In this document: positions 1-8,849 of the stretch, in pieces
How the letters are laid out: every line of letters begins with the position of its first letter
How positions within the stretch are numbered: position 1 is the first letter of the stretch
Made by a program: the position numbers and the translations under genes
Notes under the pieces: model-generated
Seen by the model: only the letters and a program-made list of their open reading frames with translations
Told to the model about the DNA's origin: nothing
Databases searched by the model: none
Source of the DNA: Paenibacillus sp. Root444D2
GTDB taxonomy: Bacteria; Bacillota; Bacilli; Paenibacillales; NBRC-103111
DNA: 64,000 bases
Reading direction: 5' to 3'
Assembly: GCF_001426375.1 (NCBI RefSeq)
Contig: NZ_LMEO01000012.1
Coordinates: 257,362 to 321,361, forward strand

Positions 1-130
1 GATGTTTTTCATCGTTAGGAGGGGGATTGGGAGTATAACGGCTCATAAAAGGTTGATGGAACGATGTTTTTCATTGTTGCAAGGGAGCTCAATCTTCGTT
101 CCAACGCTGCAACGATACTTTTCATCGTTG
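1..130. repeat. three degenerate copies of a GATG-T5-CATCGTT motif
   Basis: Related 16-20 base motifs occur at about 1-17, 61-81 and 111-130 (forms of AACGATGTTTTTCATCGTT). The third copy has AACGAT and ATCGTT arms and could fold. The short open frame across this stretch has no ribosome site and no recognisable protein, so I treat it as non-coding. The family identity is unknown. Confidence 0.35.
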
Positions 131-195
131 TGTTACAGGTCGGTAAACACGGCGTGCACTGTTTATCGTGTTCAGCCTAACTCACAGACATCTTC

Positions 196-247
196 GACTA
201 CTTTTTGGACAACCACCACTTAATAAAGGGGCTGTCCAAAAAGTCAT
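196..247. repeat. imperfect hairpin related to the GGGGCTGTCC family
   Basis: GACTACTTTTTGGACA (196-211) faces TGTCCAAAAAGTC (235-247), with GGGGCTGTCC at the start of the right arm. The sequence continuing to about 258 (AAGTCATATTCGGGAAAAT) resembles the reverse complement of 57128-57163, so this is a diverged relative of the element at 57071-57165. Confidence 0.45.
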
Positions 248-290
248 ATTCGGGAAAATCAGCTCTCACTTTGTGAATTACGCATTTTGC

Positions 291-422
291 CTACTACTAC
301 CATTGGATTAATCCAGTGGTAGTAGAGATTTGGCGACCTAAAAGTCAATTCCATTGGATTATTCCAATAGAATCATGAATTTCATAGCCTGAGAGTAGAT
401 TCATTGGAAAAATCCAATGGAA
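291..422. repeat. cluster of three CCATTGGA-type palindromes
   Basis: Three short inverted repeats share the core YCATTGGAnnnnTCCARTGG: 294-325 (CTACTACCATTGGAT arm), 349-372 (TTCCATTGGATT arm) and 400-422 (TTCATTGGAAA arm). Related palindromes recur at 39695-39719 and 39756-39780, far away in another intergenic region, so this is a dispersed family. None has a T-run, so they do not look like terminators. Apart from these repeats I see nothing in 1-546. Confidence 0.6.
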
Positions 423-476
423 GAATGAATTTCGTTCTGCATACCGATTGGAATGTCCCAGAAGGTAATACGGCTT

Positions 477-521
477 AAGGGGCTGTCCCCAAGTAGATTT
501 CTACTTTTGGGACAGCCCCTT
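477..521. repeat. GGGGCTGTCC palindrome downstream of the rlmI-like gene
   Basis: A near-perfect inverted repeat: AAGGGGCTGTCCCCAAGTAGA pairs with TCTACTTTTGGGACAGCCCC. It lies 26 bases past the stop of the minus-strand methyltransferase gene and could act as a transcript end, although no U-tract follows. A second copy with the same outer arms is at 57071-57118. Confidence 0.55.
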
Positions 522-546
522 ACAAAGTCCAATCTATTCGTTATTC

Positions 547-1917
547 CTACTTACTCCGTACCTCAAAGATGGCAAACTTCAAGTAATGTCCCTCGTCTAC
601 ACCGAGGATGCGAGGATGGTCCATGCCCGCCTCACGGAACTCGATTAAACGTAGAATTTTACCTGCGTCAGTCGCCGCCGCGTGAATAGTCTCTAGGAAT
701 AACTCAGGGTGCATGTGATACGAACAACTCGCTGTTACCAAGTATCCGCCTTCGTTCACTAGCTTCATACCGTGCAAGTTAATATCTTTGTAGCCGCGGC
801 AGGCGCCTTCCACGGCGCTCTTCGTTTTTGCGAAAGCAGGAGGATCAAGAATGACTACATCCCAAGTCCGTCCACCTTCTGCAACCGGCTTCGACGTATC
901 CACTTTAGCTTTACCGCTGCCCGCATTGGCACGAACTTTACGCTCGTCCAATCCCTTGACTTGAGTACGCAAGTATTCGAAAGCATCTGCGACCACAAAC
1001 TCTACGCGTTCTTCAAAACCGTTCAACGCAACGTTCGTCCGCGCACTTTCAATCGCATGCTCCGAAATATCGAGGCAGGTTACTTTTTTCGCACCAAATT
1101 TACAGGCATTTAACGTGAAGCTCCCCGTATGCGAGAAACATTCCAGCACCGAAGCGCCGTCCCAATATGGAAAGGAAACGATTTTGCCATTCGCATTCAC
1201 AGGGAGTGTCTGGCTCACGCCATCCTCCTCAACCTCTTTCAATTCAATTCCGCTGCGATGGCCCCATCCTGTCATTAGGGGAGCGATGGCTGCGCGATTC
1301 TCTCTTTGGTCAAAGAAATAACCGGTTTTCTGACCTTCTTCAATGTCAACGCGAATGCGCAGGCCATTTTCTAAGATGTCAACATGCTTGGGACACTCGC
1401 CATACCGTAAGCCCTTGGTCTGTTTCAACCCTTCCAGCTCACGAATCGAAACATCACTGCGTTCAAATATGCCTGTGGGCTTCACAACCTGAACTAATGC
1501 GGCAACAATTTGTTCTCTGCAGCGATCCATTCCCATGGTGAGAATCTGAACAACCAGCGTATCCTCAAATTTATCTACAATGAGACCCGGCAAAAAGTCG
1601 GCTTCCCCATAAACCAAGCGATAAGATTGCGCATCTTTCACAAAGCGCTTGCGATGCTGCAAGCATCGCGTAAACCGTTCAACAAAAAATTCTGTTGTCA
1701 TCGCTTCAAGCGGTTTATAGGATACGATCCGGACCGTAATTTGGGAAGCCTCGTTATAATAACCCGTTGCTAGGTATTGGCCGAGATGCGTTTGAACAGG
1801 AATTAGCTGTCCTGGTTCGATCTCACCATCTACACGATCGATTTCACTTTTGTATACCCATGGGTGTCCTTGCTCCAAACGAGGTTTGCGTTTCTTATGT
1901 AAAAATACTGCTGCCAT
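547..1917 (-). CDS. class I SAM-dependent rRNA methyltransferase, RlmI/YwbD-like
   Basis: Predicted 23S rRNA cytosine-5 methyltransferase of the RlmI family. The N-terminus (residues 1-75, GHPWVYKSEI) fits a PUA RNA-binding domain. The catalytic part carries the SAM-binding stretch VLECFSHTGSFTLNA, the acidic DIS motif after beta-2, the NPPY-like ILDPPAFAK and a SCSYHM segment with the candidate catalytic cysteine. At 456 residues it is longer than the usual 390-400; the extra length sits in two inserts, about residues 218-250 before the SAM motif and 320-345 (KVRANAGSGKAKVD) before ILDPP. It is a single gene divergent from the transporter that follows. The family call is firm; the exact target base is inferred from the family. 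Confidence 0.85.
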   Translation of the reverse strand: MAAVFLHKKRKPRLEQGHPWVYKSEIDRVDGEIEPGQLIPVQTHLGQYLATGYYNEASQITVRIVSYKPLEAMTTEFFVERFTRCLQHRKRFVKDAQSYRLVYGEADFLPGLIVDKFEDTLVVQILTMGMDRCREQIVAALVQVVKPTGIFERSDVSIRELEGLKQTKGLRYGECPKHVDILENGLRIRVDIEEGQKTGYFFDQRENRAAIAPLMTGWGHRSGIELKEVEEDGVSQTLPVNANGKIVSFPYWDGASVLECFSHTGSFTLNACKFGAKKVTCLDISEHAIESARTNVALNGFEERVEFVVADAFEYLRTQVKGLDERKVRANAGSGKAKVDTSKPVAEGGRTWDVVILDPPAFAKTKSAVEGACRGYKDINLHGMKLVNEGGYLVTASCSYHMHPELFLETIHAAATDAGKILRLIEFREAGMDHPRILGVDEGHYLKFAIFEVRSK

Positions 1918-2043
1918 TATGCTTTTAGCCGTCCTTTTTTGTGAAACCGTTCACTCTCATCAGCTTGCTTGTCATGCTTGTCTGTACGGTCACATATATT
2001 GGTTGAAAAATGATTAGCACGCTCGCGAAGGAGATCTGCTGCA

Positions 2044-3078
2044 ATGATAACTACTACCATCGTACTGCCTGTATTAACAGGCTTAGCTCTATTTCTGTTC
2101 GGTATGAAGCTGATGGAAACCGCGCTTCAGCGGTGGGCAGGCCCCCGCCTCCAGCTGTGGCTGGAGCGGTTTACCCGCACGCCGGTACGTGGCCTCGCCA
2201 CCGGCACTGTACTCACGGCGGCGCTCCAAAGCAGCACCGCCATTACCGTAATCGCCATCGGCCTCGTCGGCGCTGGCGTACTGACCTTCCCGAGAACGCT
2301 CGGCGTCATTCTCGGCACGAACATCGGCACGTGCCTCACCACCGAGCTGATCGGGCTCAGCCTCGGAGGCATCGGCCTGCCGGTGCTGCTCGCGAGCGCC
2401 GCCGTCTGGCTGGCGAGCTGGTTCGCCGGGCCGCTGCCGCAGGGCAGGGCCCCATCTGTTATCGCCACGCAGCCACTAGCGGCGACAACCGGCTCGCCCG
2501 CCACCATCGGCGGACGCAGCTGGCTGCGCAGCGTCCGCTACGGCTCGCTTGCGGTCAGCGGCTTCTCTCTCGTGCTGCTCGGCATCGAGATCATGCAAAC
2601 CATCGGGCCTGCCCTTCAGTCCCGAGGTCTGTTCGCCTGGTTCGTGCTCCAGGCGCAGCATAGTCTGCTGTGGGGCGTCATCGCCGGCGCCGCGGTCACC
2701 GCGCTTGTCCACAGCAGCGCAGCCGTCATTGCGATGGCGATGGGCCTCGCAGCCGTTCAAGGCATTCCCGTCGAGCTAGGCGTAGCGATTACCATCGGTG
2801 CCAATGTCGGCACCTGTGTGACCGCACTGATCGCCGGGATGAGCAGTTCCCGCGCCGGGCGATACGTCGCCTGGTCGCATATCCTCCTCAATGTCGGAGG
2901 CGCAGTCCTATTCTACCCCTTCATCCATCAGCTCGTGAGCCTTTCAGCTCTTCTTGCTAGTGATGCATCCGAACAAATTGCCCGTTCCCAAACGATATTC
3001 AATATTGTGTGTTCCTTACTCGCCTTGCCGTTATGCTATCTTAATATGTGGAAGCGTCTTGAGTTCCGCTCACAATAG
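2044..3078 (+). CDS. Na+/phosphate cotransporter family membrane protein (YqeW-like)
   Basis: A 344-residue polytopic membrane protein of the Na/Pi-cotransporter II family. The two family repeats are visible: [20 protein letters not shown] with GTNIGTCLT (residues 57-98) and [18 protein letters not shown] with GANVGTCVT (about 220-260); these QSST/HSSA and GTN/GAN motifs form the transport core. AAGGAG lies just upstream of the ATG. In Bacillus subtilis the homologue yqeW follows mtaB (yqeV); here deoC intervenes. The gene is very GC-rich between 2100 and 2900 compared with both neighbours. Its 3' end overlaps the convergent deoC by 38 bases. The substrate is inferred from the family. Confidence 0.85.
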   Translation: MITTTIVLPVLTGLALFLFGMKLMETALQRWAGPRLQLWLERFTRTPVRGLATGTVLTAALQSSTAITVIAIGLVGAGVLTFPRTLGVILGTNIGTCLTTELIGLSLGGIGLPVLLASAAVWLASWFAGPLPQGRAPSVIATQPLAATTGSPATIGGRSWLRSVRYGSLAVSGFSLVLLGIEIMQTIGPALQSRGLFAWFVLQAQHSLLWGVIAGAAVTALVHSSAAVIAMAMGLAAVQGIPVELGVAITIGANVGTCVTALIAGMSSSRAGRYVAWSHILLNVGGAVLFYPFIHQLVSLSALLASDASEQIARSQTIFNIVCSLLALPLCYLNMWKRLEFRSQ

Positions 3079-3724
3079 CAACACCTGAGCTTGTCCCTAA
3101 TCTTGTAGCCCCTGCTTCAATCATAGCAATCGCAGTTTGCAAGTCTCTAACGCCACCCGATGCTTTCACGCCAATCGTGTCGGATACGTTTTGGCGCATT
3201 AAACGAACGTCTTCCACCGTAGCCCCGCCCGGACCAAAGCCAGTAGATGTTTTAACAAAATGAGCGCCAGCTTCTTCAGAAAGTCGGCAAGCAGCTGCTT
3301 TTTGCTCATCATTTAGGAAACCCGTTTCCATAATTACTTTAACAATCGCTTTGCCTTTTACAGCGTCCACAACTTGTTTAATGTCCGAACGAACAGCGTC
3401 ATATTGCCCTTCAAGCAATAAACCGATCGGCAATACTGTGTCAATTTCAGCAGCCCCATTTTCTACAGCCTTAGCCGCTTCAAATGCTTTCACTTCGCTC
3501 AAGCTTGCGCCAAGCGGGAAGCCAACAACAGCAGCAACCTTTACACCCGTTCCTTCTAGTGCTTTACTTGCTGTTCCAACAAACTGGGAGTTTACACAAA
3601 CACTAAAAAATTGATGCTTCGCAGCTTCCTCACACAATTTGTGGATCGCGGCTGTGCTCGCATCTTGCTTTAATAACGTATGGTCAATGTATTTTGCAAT
3701 TTCCTTAGCGCTCAAAGTACTCAT
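3041..3724 (-). CDS. deoC: deoxyribose-phosphate aldolase
   Basis: Cytoplasmic class I aldolase splitting 2-deoxyribose 5-phosphate into glyceraldehyde 3-phosphate and acetaldehyde in deoxynucleoside breakdown. Family marks: [10 protein letters not shown] near the N-terminus, the Schiff-base region [14 protein letters not shown], the second lysine in VKASGGVRD and the phosphate-binding GTSSGVAIV near the C-terminus. I chose the ATG at 3724 because GAGGTG sits 6 bases before it; an ATG three codons upstream is poorly spaced. The gene overlaps the end of the convergent transporter tail to tail. About 227 residues is normal length. Confidence 0.93.
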   Translation of the reverse strand: MSTLSAKEIAKYIDHTLLKQDASTAAIHKLCEEAAKHQFFSVCVNSQFVGTASKALEGTGVKVAAVVGFPLGASLSEVKAFEAAKAVENGAAEIDTVLPIGLLLEGQYDAVRSDIKQVVDAVKGKAIVKVIMETGFLNDEQKAAACRLSEEAGAHFVKTSTGFGPGGATVEDVRLMRQNVSDTIGVKASGGVRDLQTAIAMIEAGATRLGTSSGVAIVSGTQDASTY

Positions 3725-3780
3725 TTGATGCACCTCATCGTTTTTATTTTTGATACCATTCCCTATTTAAACCCTTTAAT

Positions 3781-3843
3781 GAGAAAACCTCTAGCGTAGT
3801 CATTCAAGATGAGCAACTACGTTTAGAGGTAGGTTTTATAGCC
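3781..3843. repeat. 64-bp intergenic repeat, copy A
   Basis: About 63 bases between mtaB and deoC match 21770-21833 at roughly 80 percent with one single-base gap. Shared blocks are GAGAAAACCTCTA, ATTCAAG-ATGAGC and CGTTTAGAGGT-GGTTTTAT. The ends are complementary (AAAACCTCTA against TAGAGGT-GGTTTT), and in this copy the inner CGTAGT/ACTACG also pairs. Both copies lie upstream of a minus-strand gene. Confidence 0.6.
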
Positions 3844-3857
3844 TTAAGAGAAACGCA

Positions 3858-5198
3858 TTACAAATTCACAACATTAGCCGCTTCTAAAACACGAACCAAC
3901 TGTCCCTTACTTTCATTAACTCCGGCTTCCGTTACCTTAACGCGGCAAACTTGGCCAATCATATCTTCGGAGCCTTGGAACACAAGCTGCACATAATTAT
4001 CGGAGTAACCCATGTACAATCCGCTGTCAGGAGCGCCTTTGTAAGCACGTTCTGGAATGACTTCCAGGACTTCACCTACAAATTTCTGCGCATAAGCAAG
4101 CTGCATTTTCTCGGAAAGATCGATGAGCTCGTGTACACGGGCATTTTTGATTTCCTCATCCACTTGGTCTTCCATCCGCGCAGCAGGAGTACCTGTCCGT
4201 TTGGAGTAAGGGAATACGTGCATTTCGGAGAATTTCATTTGCTCCATAAACTTGTAGCCGTCGCGGAACATTTCCTCGGTTTCACCTGGGAAACCTACAA
4301 TAACGTCCGTCGTTATCGCAACATCTGGCATGATTTCATGAAGACGTTCGATTTTACGAGCGAATTCCGCTGTTGTATATTTTCTGCGCATCCGTGCGAG
4401 AACTTGATCATCGCCAGCTTGCAGCGGGATATGCAGATGACGGCACATTTTGTCCGAAGACTTCAGAACTTCAATGACTTCATCTGTAATTTGGCTAGCT
4501 TCGATTGAGGAGATTCGAATTCGTTTCAATCCTTCAACCTTGTCCAAATCCCAAAGCAGCTTCGCTAAGCTGTAGTCTTCAATATCTTCGCCATATCCAC
4601 CAGTGTGAATACCCGTCAATACGATTTCTTGATAACCTGCAGCCACAAGCTGCTCAGCTTGTGCAATAACGCTTTGCGGTTCACGGCTGCGCATCAAACC
4701 GCGTGACCACGGAATAATGCAGAAGGTGCAGAAGTTATTGCAGCCTTCTTGGATTTTAAGGAAAGCTCTTGTCCGATCGGCAAAATCAGGCACATCAAGT
4801 TCCTCGAACTGACGTGTTTTCATAATGTTGCGCACGGCATTGATCGGCTGACGATCCTGCTCAAATTGTTTCACAAGCGGAATAATTTTCTCCCGATCCT
4901 GTGTTCCGATCACCATATCCACACCTGGAATAGCCATGATTTCAGCTGGTGAAGTCTGCGCGTAACAACCAGTTACGGCAACAATCGCCTCAGGATTACG
5001 ACGAATCGCACGACGAATCATTTGGCGGCTCTTCTTATCCCCTGTATTCGTAACGGTACATGTATTAATGACATACACATCTGCCGTATTCTCGAAATCA
5101 ACCTGTTCGTAACCCTCATTTTTGAATAGCTGCCAAATGGCCTCTGTATCATAGAAATTTACTTTACAACCTAATGTATGAAACGCTACCGTTGCCAT
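3858..5198 (-). CDS. mtaB: tRNA (t6A37) methylthiotransferase
   Basis: Radical-SAM enzyme adding a methylthio group to t6A37 of ANN-decoding tRNAs (ms2t6A; B. subtilis YqeV). The N-terminal MTTase domain starts VAFHTLGCKVNFYDTEA and has the three cluster cysteines (GCK, NTCTVT, VTGCYAQT). The radical-SAM core has CNNFCTFCIIP (CxxxCxxC). A TRAM RNA-binding domain follows (about residues 375-440). GCKVNFYDTE and the 446-residue length fit MtaB rather than MiaB. It lies 5 bases after rsmE and belongs to the conserved prmA-rsmE-mtaB string. Confidence 0.93.
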   Translation of the reverse strand: MATVAFHTLGCKVNFYDTEAIWQLFKNEGYEQVDFENTADVYVINTCTVTNTGDKKSRQMIRRAIRRNPEAIVAVTGCYAQTSPAEIMAIPGVDMVIGTQDREKIIPLVKQFEQDRQPINAVRNIMKTRQFEELDVPDFADRTRAFLKIQEGCNNFCTFCIIPWSRGLMRSREPQSVIAQAEQLVAAGYQEIVLTGIHTGGYGEDIEDYSLAKLLWDLDKVEGLKRIRISSIEASQITDEVIEVLKSSDKMCRHLHIPLQAGDDQVLARMRRKYTTAEFARKIERLHEIMPDVAITTDVIVGFPGETEEMFRDGYKFMEQMKFSEMHVFPYSKRTGTPAARMEDQVDEEIKNARVHELIDLSEKMQLAYAQKFVGEVLEVIPERAYKGAPDSGLYMGYSDNYVQLVFQGSEDMIGQVCRVKVTEAGVNESKGQLVRVLEAANVVNL

Positions 5199-5203
5199 AA
5201 CGC

Positions 5204-5971
5204 TTATCCTCCCATCTCTCCGGTTTCATAGAAAAGGCACGTAAGACCTACCATTGCGGCAGTCTCCGTGCGTAAAATGCGCGCACCCAGTGATACGGAA
5301 GCGAAACCAGCCTCTTCGGCCTGCTTAATTTCCTGTTCCGTAAAACCACCTTCAGGGCCAACCGCAATCAGCACTTGTTTCCCTGGTCCCAATTTACCGG
5401 CAGCTTGCGCTTCCTGAATAGCAGGCTTTAATTGCTGACCATCTTCCTTCTCATAACAAATCCAAGCGACATCCGCTTCCTTCGCACGCTGCAGCAGCTG
5501 CTTCCAGGAATAAACAGATTCCACTTGCGGCACACGATTCCGATGAGCCTGCTCTGCCGCTTCTTTGGCGATCTTCTGCCAACGTTCGGTGCGCTTTGCT
5601 TCTTTCTTTGCATCGTACTGCACAATCGTGCGCTCTGATAAAAAAGGAAGAAACCGGGCTGCCCCGATCTCGGTCCCTTTTTGAATAATGAGTTCCATCT
5701 TATCGCCTTTGGGCAAGCTCTGTGCAATCCACACCCGAACAGCCGCTTCAGCATCCATAGGCAGCTCTTCCACGATCTCCGCGGTCGCATGCCCTTTATC
5801 CAGCTCCGAAATGCGAGCGAGCACTTCACGGTCTACGCCATTACTGCAAATAATCTTATCTCCAATATCTGCTCGCATGACTCGAATTAGATGATGTGCG
5901 TCGTCTCCCTCAATGGTGACTGTATGTGTAGCTTCGTGAAACTGTCCAGCCGGGAGAAAATAACGCTGCAT
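5204..5971 (-). CDS. rsmE: 16S rRNA (uracil1498-N3)-methyltransferase
   Basis: SPOUT-family methyltransferase acting on U1498 of 16S rRNA. The N-terminal PUA-like part (MQRYFLPAGQF, DDAHHLIRVMRADIGD) is followed by the knot domain with the SAM-binding segments VLIAVGPEGGFTEQE and VSLGARILRTETAA, both diagnostic for RsmE (B. subtilis YqeU). Length 255 is normal. Only a few bases separate it from mtaB downstream, so the two are probably cotranscribed. GAGGGG precedes the ATG. Confidence 0.93.
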   Translation of the reverse strand: MQRYFLPAGQFHEATHTVTIEGDDAHHLIRVMRADIGDKIICSNGVDREVLARISELDKGHATAEIVEELPMDAEAAVRVWIAQSLPKGDKMELIIQKGTEIGAARFLPFLSERTIVQYDAKKEAKRTERWQKIAKEAAEQAHRNRVPQVESVYSWKQLLQRAKEADVAWICYEKEDGQQLKPAIQEAQAAGKLGPGKQVLIAVGPEGGFTEQEIKQAEEAGFASVSLGARILRTETAAMVGLTCLFYETGEMGG

Positions 5972-6079
5972 AGTCTAAGCCCCTCTATCTTCATTCATTT
6001 CGTTATTGAAGTGAAACTTCCACTCACGATCATACCTTTTTTGGTCATGGAAATCTACAATGGGTTGAATTTGGAATGC

Positions 6080-6751
6080 TTACATCCCCAAGATCCAAGC
6101 AATCGGCGTTGAGAAAATACGGATGATGTCATTCCCCAAACTTAAGTAAGGATCTAACGTCACTTGTCGTAAAGGTCTTACAAATACAACTAGCAAGAAA
6201 ATGACCGATGCCCATTGTTCAAACTTCTGCAGCGACTCCGTGTATCTCAGATCCACTAAATCTTGAATAATTCGATAACCATCTAATGGCGGAATTGGTA
6301 TTAAATTGAATAGGAACAAGGTTAGATTCGTATTGATCATTAATTTCAAGAAGATAAGGATCGCGCTTGCGCTCCCCTTAGACATACCTTCTAACCAACC
6401 GTATTTCTGGAATAAAGCAAATACAAATAAACTGATAAAGGCAAGAATCAAGTTGCTTAGAGGCCCTGCTGCGGTCACAATGATCCCCATCAAGCGTGGG
6501 CTTTTAAAATTCCCGCGGTTCACAGGAACAGGCTTCGCCCAACCAAAGCCAGCAATCAACAGCATAATCGTACCGAACAGATCAAGGTGAACCATTGGAT
6601 TTAAAGAAACTCTGCCGAACTGATAAGCCGTAGAGTCTCCTAATTTATAGGCGCTATACGCATGAGCAAATTCATGAATGGTAAAAGAAAGAACGAGGAC
6701 TAGAATAACAAACGGCAATGTACTCCAGTCATAAAACAATAATCCTCCCAT
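6080..6751 (-). CDS. site-2-protease-type M50 membrane metalloprotease
   Basis: A 223-residue multi-spanning protein of the S2P/M50 rhomboid-independent intramembrane protease class. The zinc motif HEFAH is in TM1-2 (LVLSFTIHEFAHAYSAYKLGD, residues about 20-40), the conserved NPMVHLDLFG and FGWAKPVPV follow, and the third zinc-ligand region is NLIPIPPLDGYRI. Short M50 proteins of this type occur widely in Firmicutes and their substrates are mostly unknown. It is inserted between prmA (10 bases upstream) and rsmE, which are adjacent in B. subtilis. Integral membrane location is clear; function is by family only. Confidence 0.85.
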   Translation of the reverse strand: MGGLLFYDWSTLPFVILVLVLSFTIHEFAHAYSAYKLGDSTAYQFGRVSLNPMVHLDLFGTIMLLIAGFGWAKPVPVNRGNFKSPRLMGIIVTAAGPLSNLILAFISLFVFALFQKYGWLEGMSKGSASAILIFLKLMINTNLTLFLFNLIPIPPLDGYRIIQDLVDLRYTESLQKFEQWASVIFLLVVFVRPLRQVTLDPYLSLGNDIIRIFSTPIAWILGM

Positions 6752-6761
6752 GTATGGACAC

Positions 6762-7736
6762 CTACAGCTTTCTAGCTACAATCACAACCCAATTCGAATC
6801 ATAGTTTTTCTCTACGATCGTAAATTTGGCTGCAATTAGTGCTTTTTCGACATCAGCTTCTTTGTTTGTAATAATCCCCGAGGTGATATAATAACCACCT
6901 TGCTGCAAGACTTCATACACATCATCTACGAAAAGAACAATGACTTCAGCCAAAATATTTGCAACTACCAACTGTACAGGAATAGAAACACCCAGCTTCG
7001 CAGCGCCTTCAGTCTCGCTTTCTTTCAGTACTCCAAGTAAATCACTAAGTTTGACAGTAATCTTATCTTCGAGCTGATTCTGTTTTGTATTATCAAGTGC
7101 ACTCGTCACAGCTACCGGATCCAAGTCAACTGCTAGCACATGTTTCGCGCCAAGCTTTGCAGCAGCGATGGATAGAATACCGGAACCCGTTCCAACATCA
7201 ATGACATCGTCCCCAGGCTGGAGCACCTTCTCCAGCGTTTTCAAACAAAGAGACGTTGTCGCATGCGTACCTGTACCGAAAGCCATCCCCGGATCAAGCT
7301 CCAAGATCAATTCATCAGGCGAAGCCGTATACTCTTCCCATGTTGGTTTAATCGTCAAACGGTCAGACACACGAATAGGTTTAAAATATTGCTTCCAAGC
7401 ATGCGCCCAATCCTCATCGTCTACTTCTACTAATTCAAATGTTGGATTTCCAGTGTCAATATCGAACTCTTTAAGCTGCTCGACAGATTCCTTCAGGTTA
7501 GCCATGATCGGCTCCATATCAGTGCCATGATAGAAGTAGCCTTTAATAACGGCTCTTCCTTCTGGGATATCGTTAAAAGGTGTTTCGTACAATTGACCAA
7601 ACGAGGTATCTCTCTCTTTGTTTAAGGTCCCTGATTCTTCAATGGAAACGCCCCCGGCGCCCAGTTCATGAACAAAGTTCGTAATCATTTCTATTGCTTC
7701 TTCTGTCGTATGTACAGTTAATTCCTGCCAAAGCAT
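6762..7736 (-). CDS. prmA: ribosomal protein L11 methyltransferase
   Basis: SAM-dependent methyltransferase of ribosomal protein L11. The N-terminal substrate domain (residues 1-100, WQELTVHTTEEAIEMI) is joined to a Rossmann core with LDPGMAFGTGTHATTSLCL, motif I VIDVGTGSGILSIAAAKLGA and motif IV VVANILAEVI. 324 residues is a usual length. AGGAGG precedes the ATG. In Bacillus this gene directly follows dnaJ; here about 5.5 kb of accessory genes separate the two. Confidence 0.93.
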   Translation of the reverse strand: MLWQELTVHTTEEAIEMITNFVHELGAGGVSIEESGTLNKERDTSFGQLYETPFNDIPEGRAVIKGYFYHGTDMEPIMANLKESVEQLKEFDIDTGNPTFELVEVDDEDWAHAWKQYFKPIRVSDRLTIKPTWEEYTASPDELILELDPGMAFGTGTHATTSLCLKTLEKVLQPGDDVIDVGTGSGILSIAAAKLGAKHVLAVDLDPVAVTSALDNTKQNQLEDKITVKLSDLLGVLKESETEGAAKLGVSIPVQLVVANILAEVIVLFVDDVYEVLQQGGYYITSGIITNKEADVEKALIAAKFTIVEKNYDSNWVVIVARKL

Positions 7737-7973
7737 CGGTATTGCTCCTCCTGTCGGTTATCACTTACAAATAAACCAAGCCGTAATCGGCTGTTTGGGC
7801 TATTTTCACATTGATTATTGTACTACACTTCGCTTCTTGGGTAAAATGGCGCCCAACATGTAAGCGCTCTAAAATATTTTATTTCCTAACAACTTCCTAA
7901 TACCTTCATGATAAATTGAGAAAGTAGACAGCATCAAGTCAGCCATAATTCATACGTAGAACGGAGTTTCCCT

Positions 7974-8780
7974 ATGCTCAAAACACTTTTTTTGTTTATT
8001 GTTATCCTCGCGCTTGCGCTGACAGCTCCATTCACTACAACTACATTACTTGCTGACAACTATAGCCAGGTCACCGCTCACCGAGGCAGTTCCGCTGCTG
8101 CGCCCGAGAATACTCTAAGTGCATTCCGCCAAGCGATCTCAGACAAAGCGGGTTATGCTGAACTTGACGTCCAGGAAACTTCTGACGGAGTCGTCATGGT
8201 TATGCACGATGACAATGCCCTCCGTACAACGGGAATTAATAAAAACATGTGGGAAGTCACCTCTTCGAAGCTACTAGAGGCAAGCGCAGGCAGTTGGTTT
8301 AGCCCGGAATTCCAGAATGAGCGCGTGCCAACACTGGATGAAGTCATAGGATTAGCCAAAGGCCATTTAAAGCTAAATATAGAAATGAAAAATAACGGCC
8401 ACGGTAAGCTGCTCGCAGAAAAAACAGTCGATCTTATTCAATCACACGGTTTCGAGAAGGAATGCACGGTGACTTCATTTGATGACAAGCTGCTTCATAC
8501 CGTGAAAAAGCTTAATCCCCAGATCAAGACTGGCCTTATCGTGGGGCAAAAAACGGAAACCATTGAAACCATCATGGAGAATTCTGATTTCGATGTTATT
8601 TCTGCAGCCTATCCCCTCGTAACTGAATCATTCATGAAGCTTGCCGTGACACATCAGAAGGAAGTCTATGTATGGACGGTCAATCAACCGGCGATCATGA
8701 AGCAGATGCTTGCACTCGGTGTCTCCAGCATTATAACGGATCATCCAGACCAACTTGTTGAAATCATGAGTGGGCCATAA
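7974..8780 (+). CDS. secreted glycerophosphodiester phosphodiesterase
   Basis: GDPD-family enzyme hydrolysing glycerophosphodiesters to glycerol 3-phosphate and an alcohol. Residues 1-28 form a signal peptide (LFLFIVILALALTAPFTT). The catalytic signatures are AHRGSSAAAPENT, ELDVQETSDGVVMVMHDD and the later LNIEMK; the two acidic residues, HRG and MHDD give the metal-dependent active site. The C-terminal YVWTVNQPAIMKQML and ITDHPD are also typical. It is monocistronic, the only plus-strand gene in this stretch, and ends at a strong bidirectional hairpin. With PhoX nearby it could help scavenge phosphate (inference). Confidence 0.92.
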   Translation: MLKTLFLFIVILALALTAPFTTTTLLADNYSQVTAHRGSSAAAPENTLSAFRQAISDKAGYAELDVQETSDGVVMVMHDDNALRTTGINKNMWEVTSSKLLEASAGSWFSPEFQNERVPTLDEVIGLAKGHLKLNIEMKNNGHGKLLAEKTVDLIQSHGFEKECTVTSFDDKLLHTVKKLNPQIKTGLIVGQKTETIETIMENSDFDVISAAYPLVTESFMKLAVTHQKEVYVWTVNQPAIMKQMLALGVSSIITDHPDQLVEIMSGP

Positions 8781-8794
8781 GCACTTTCCTATAT

Positions 8795-8845
8795 AAAAAA
8801 AGCATCTGTTCATAAAGGCATTAGCCTTTTGATCAGATGCTTTTT
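8795..8845. terminator. bidirectional terminator
   Basis: AAAAAGCATCTG is matched by CAGATGCTTTTT across a stem extended by AAAGGC/GCCTTT. T-runs occur on both strands, so it can end the phosphodiesterase from the left and the 8850-9376 operon from the right. Confidence 0.85.
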
Positions 8846-8849
8846 ATGC

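Noticed and set aside
2..223. 73-codon open frame at the left edge
   Set aside because: No ribosome site, composition of the repeat region, no recognisable protein.
2010..2663. Long Arg/His-rich frame over the Na/Pi transporter
   Set aside because: Out-of-frame shadow in GC-rich coding DNA; the transporter frame has clear family motifs.
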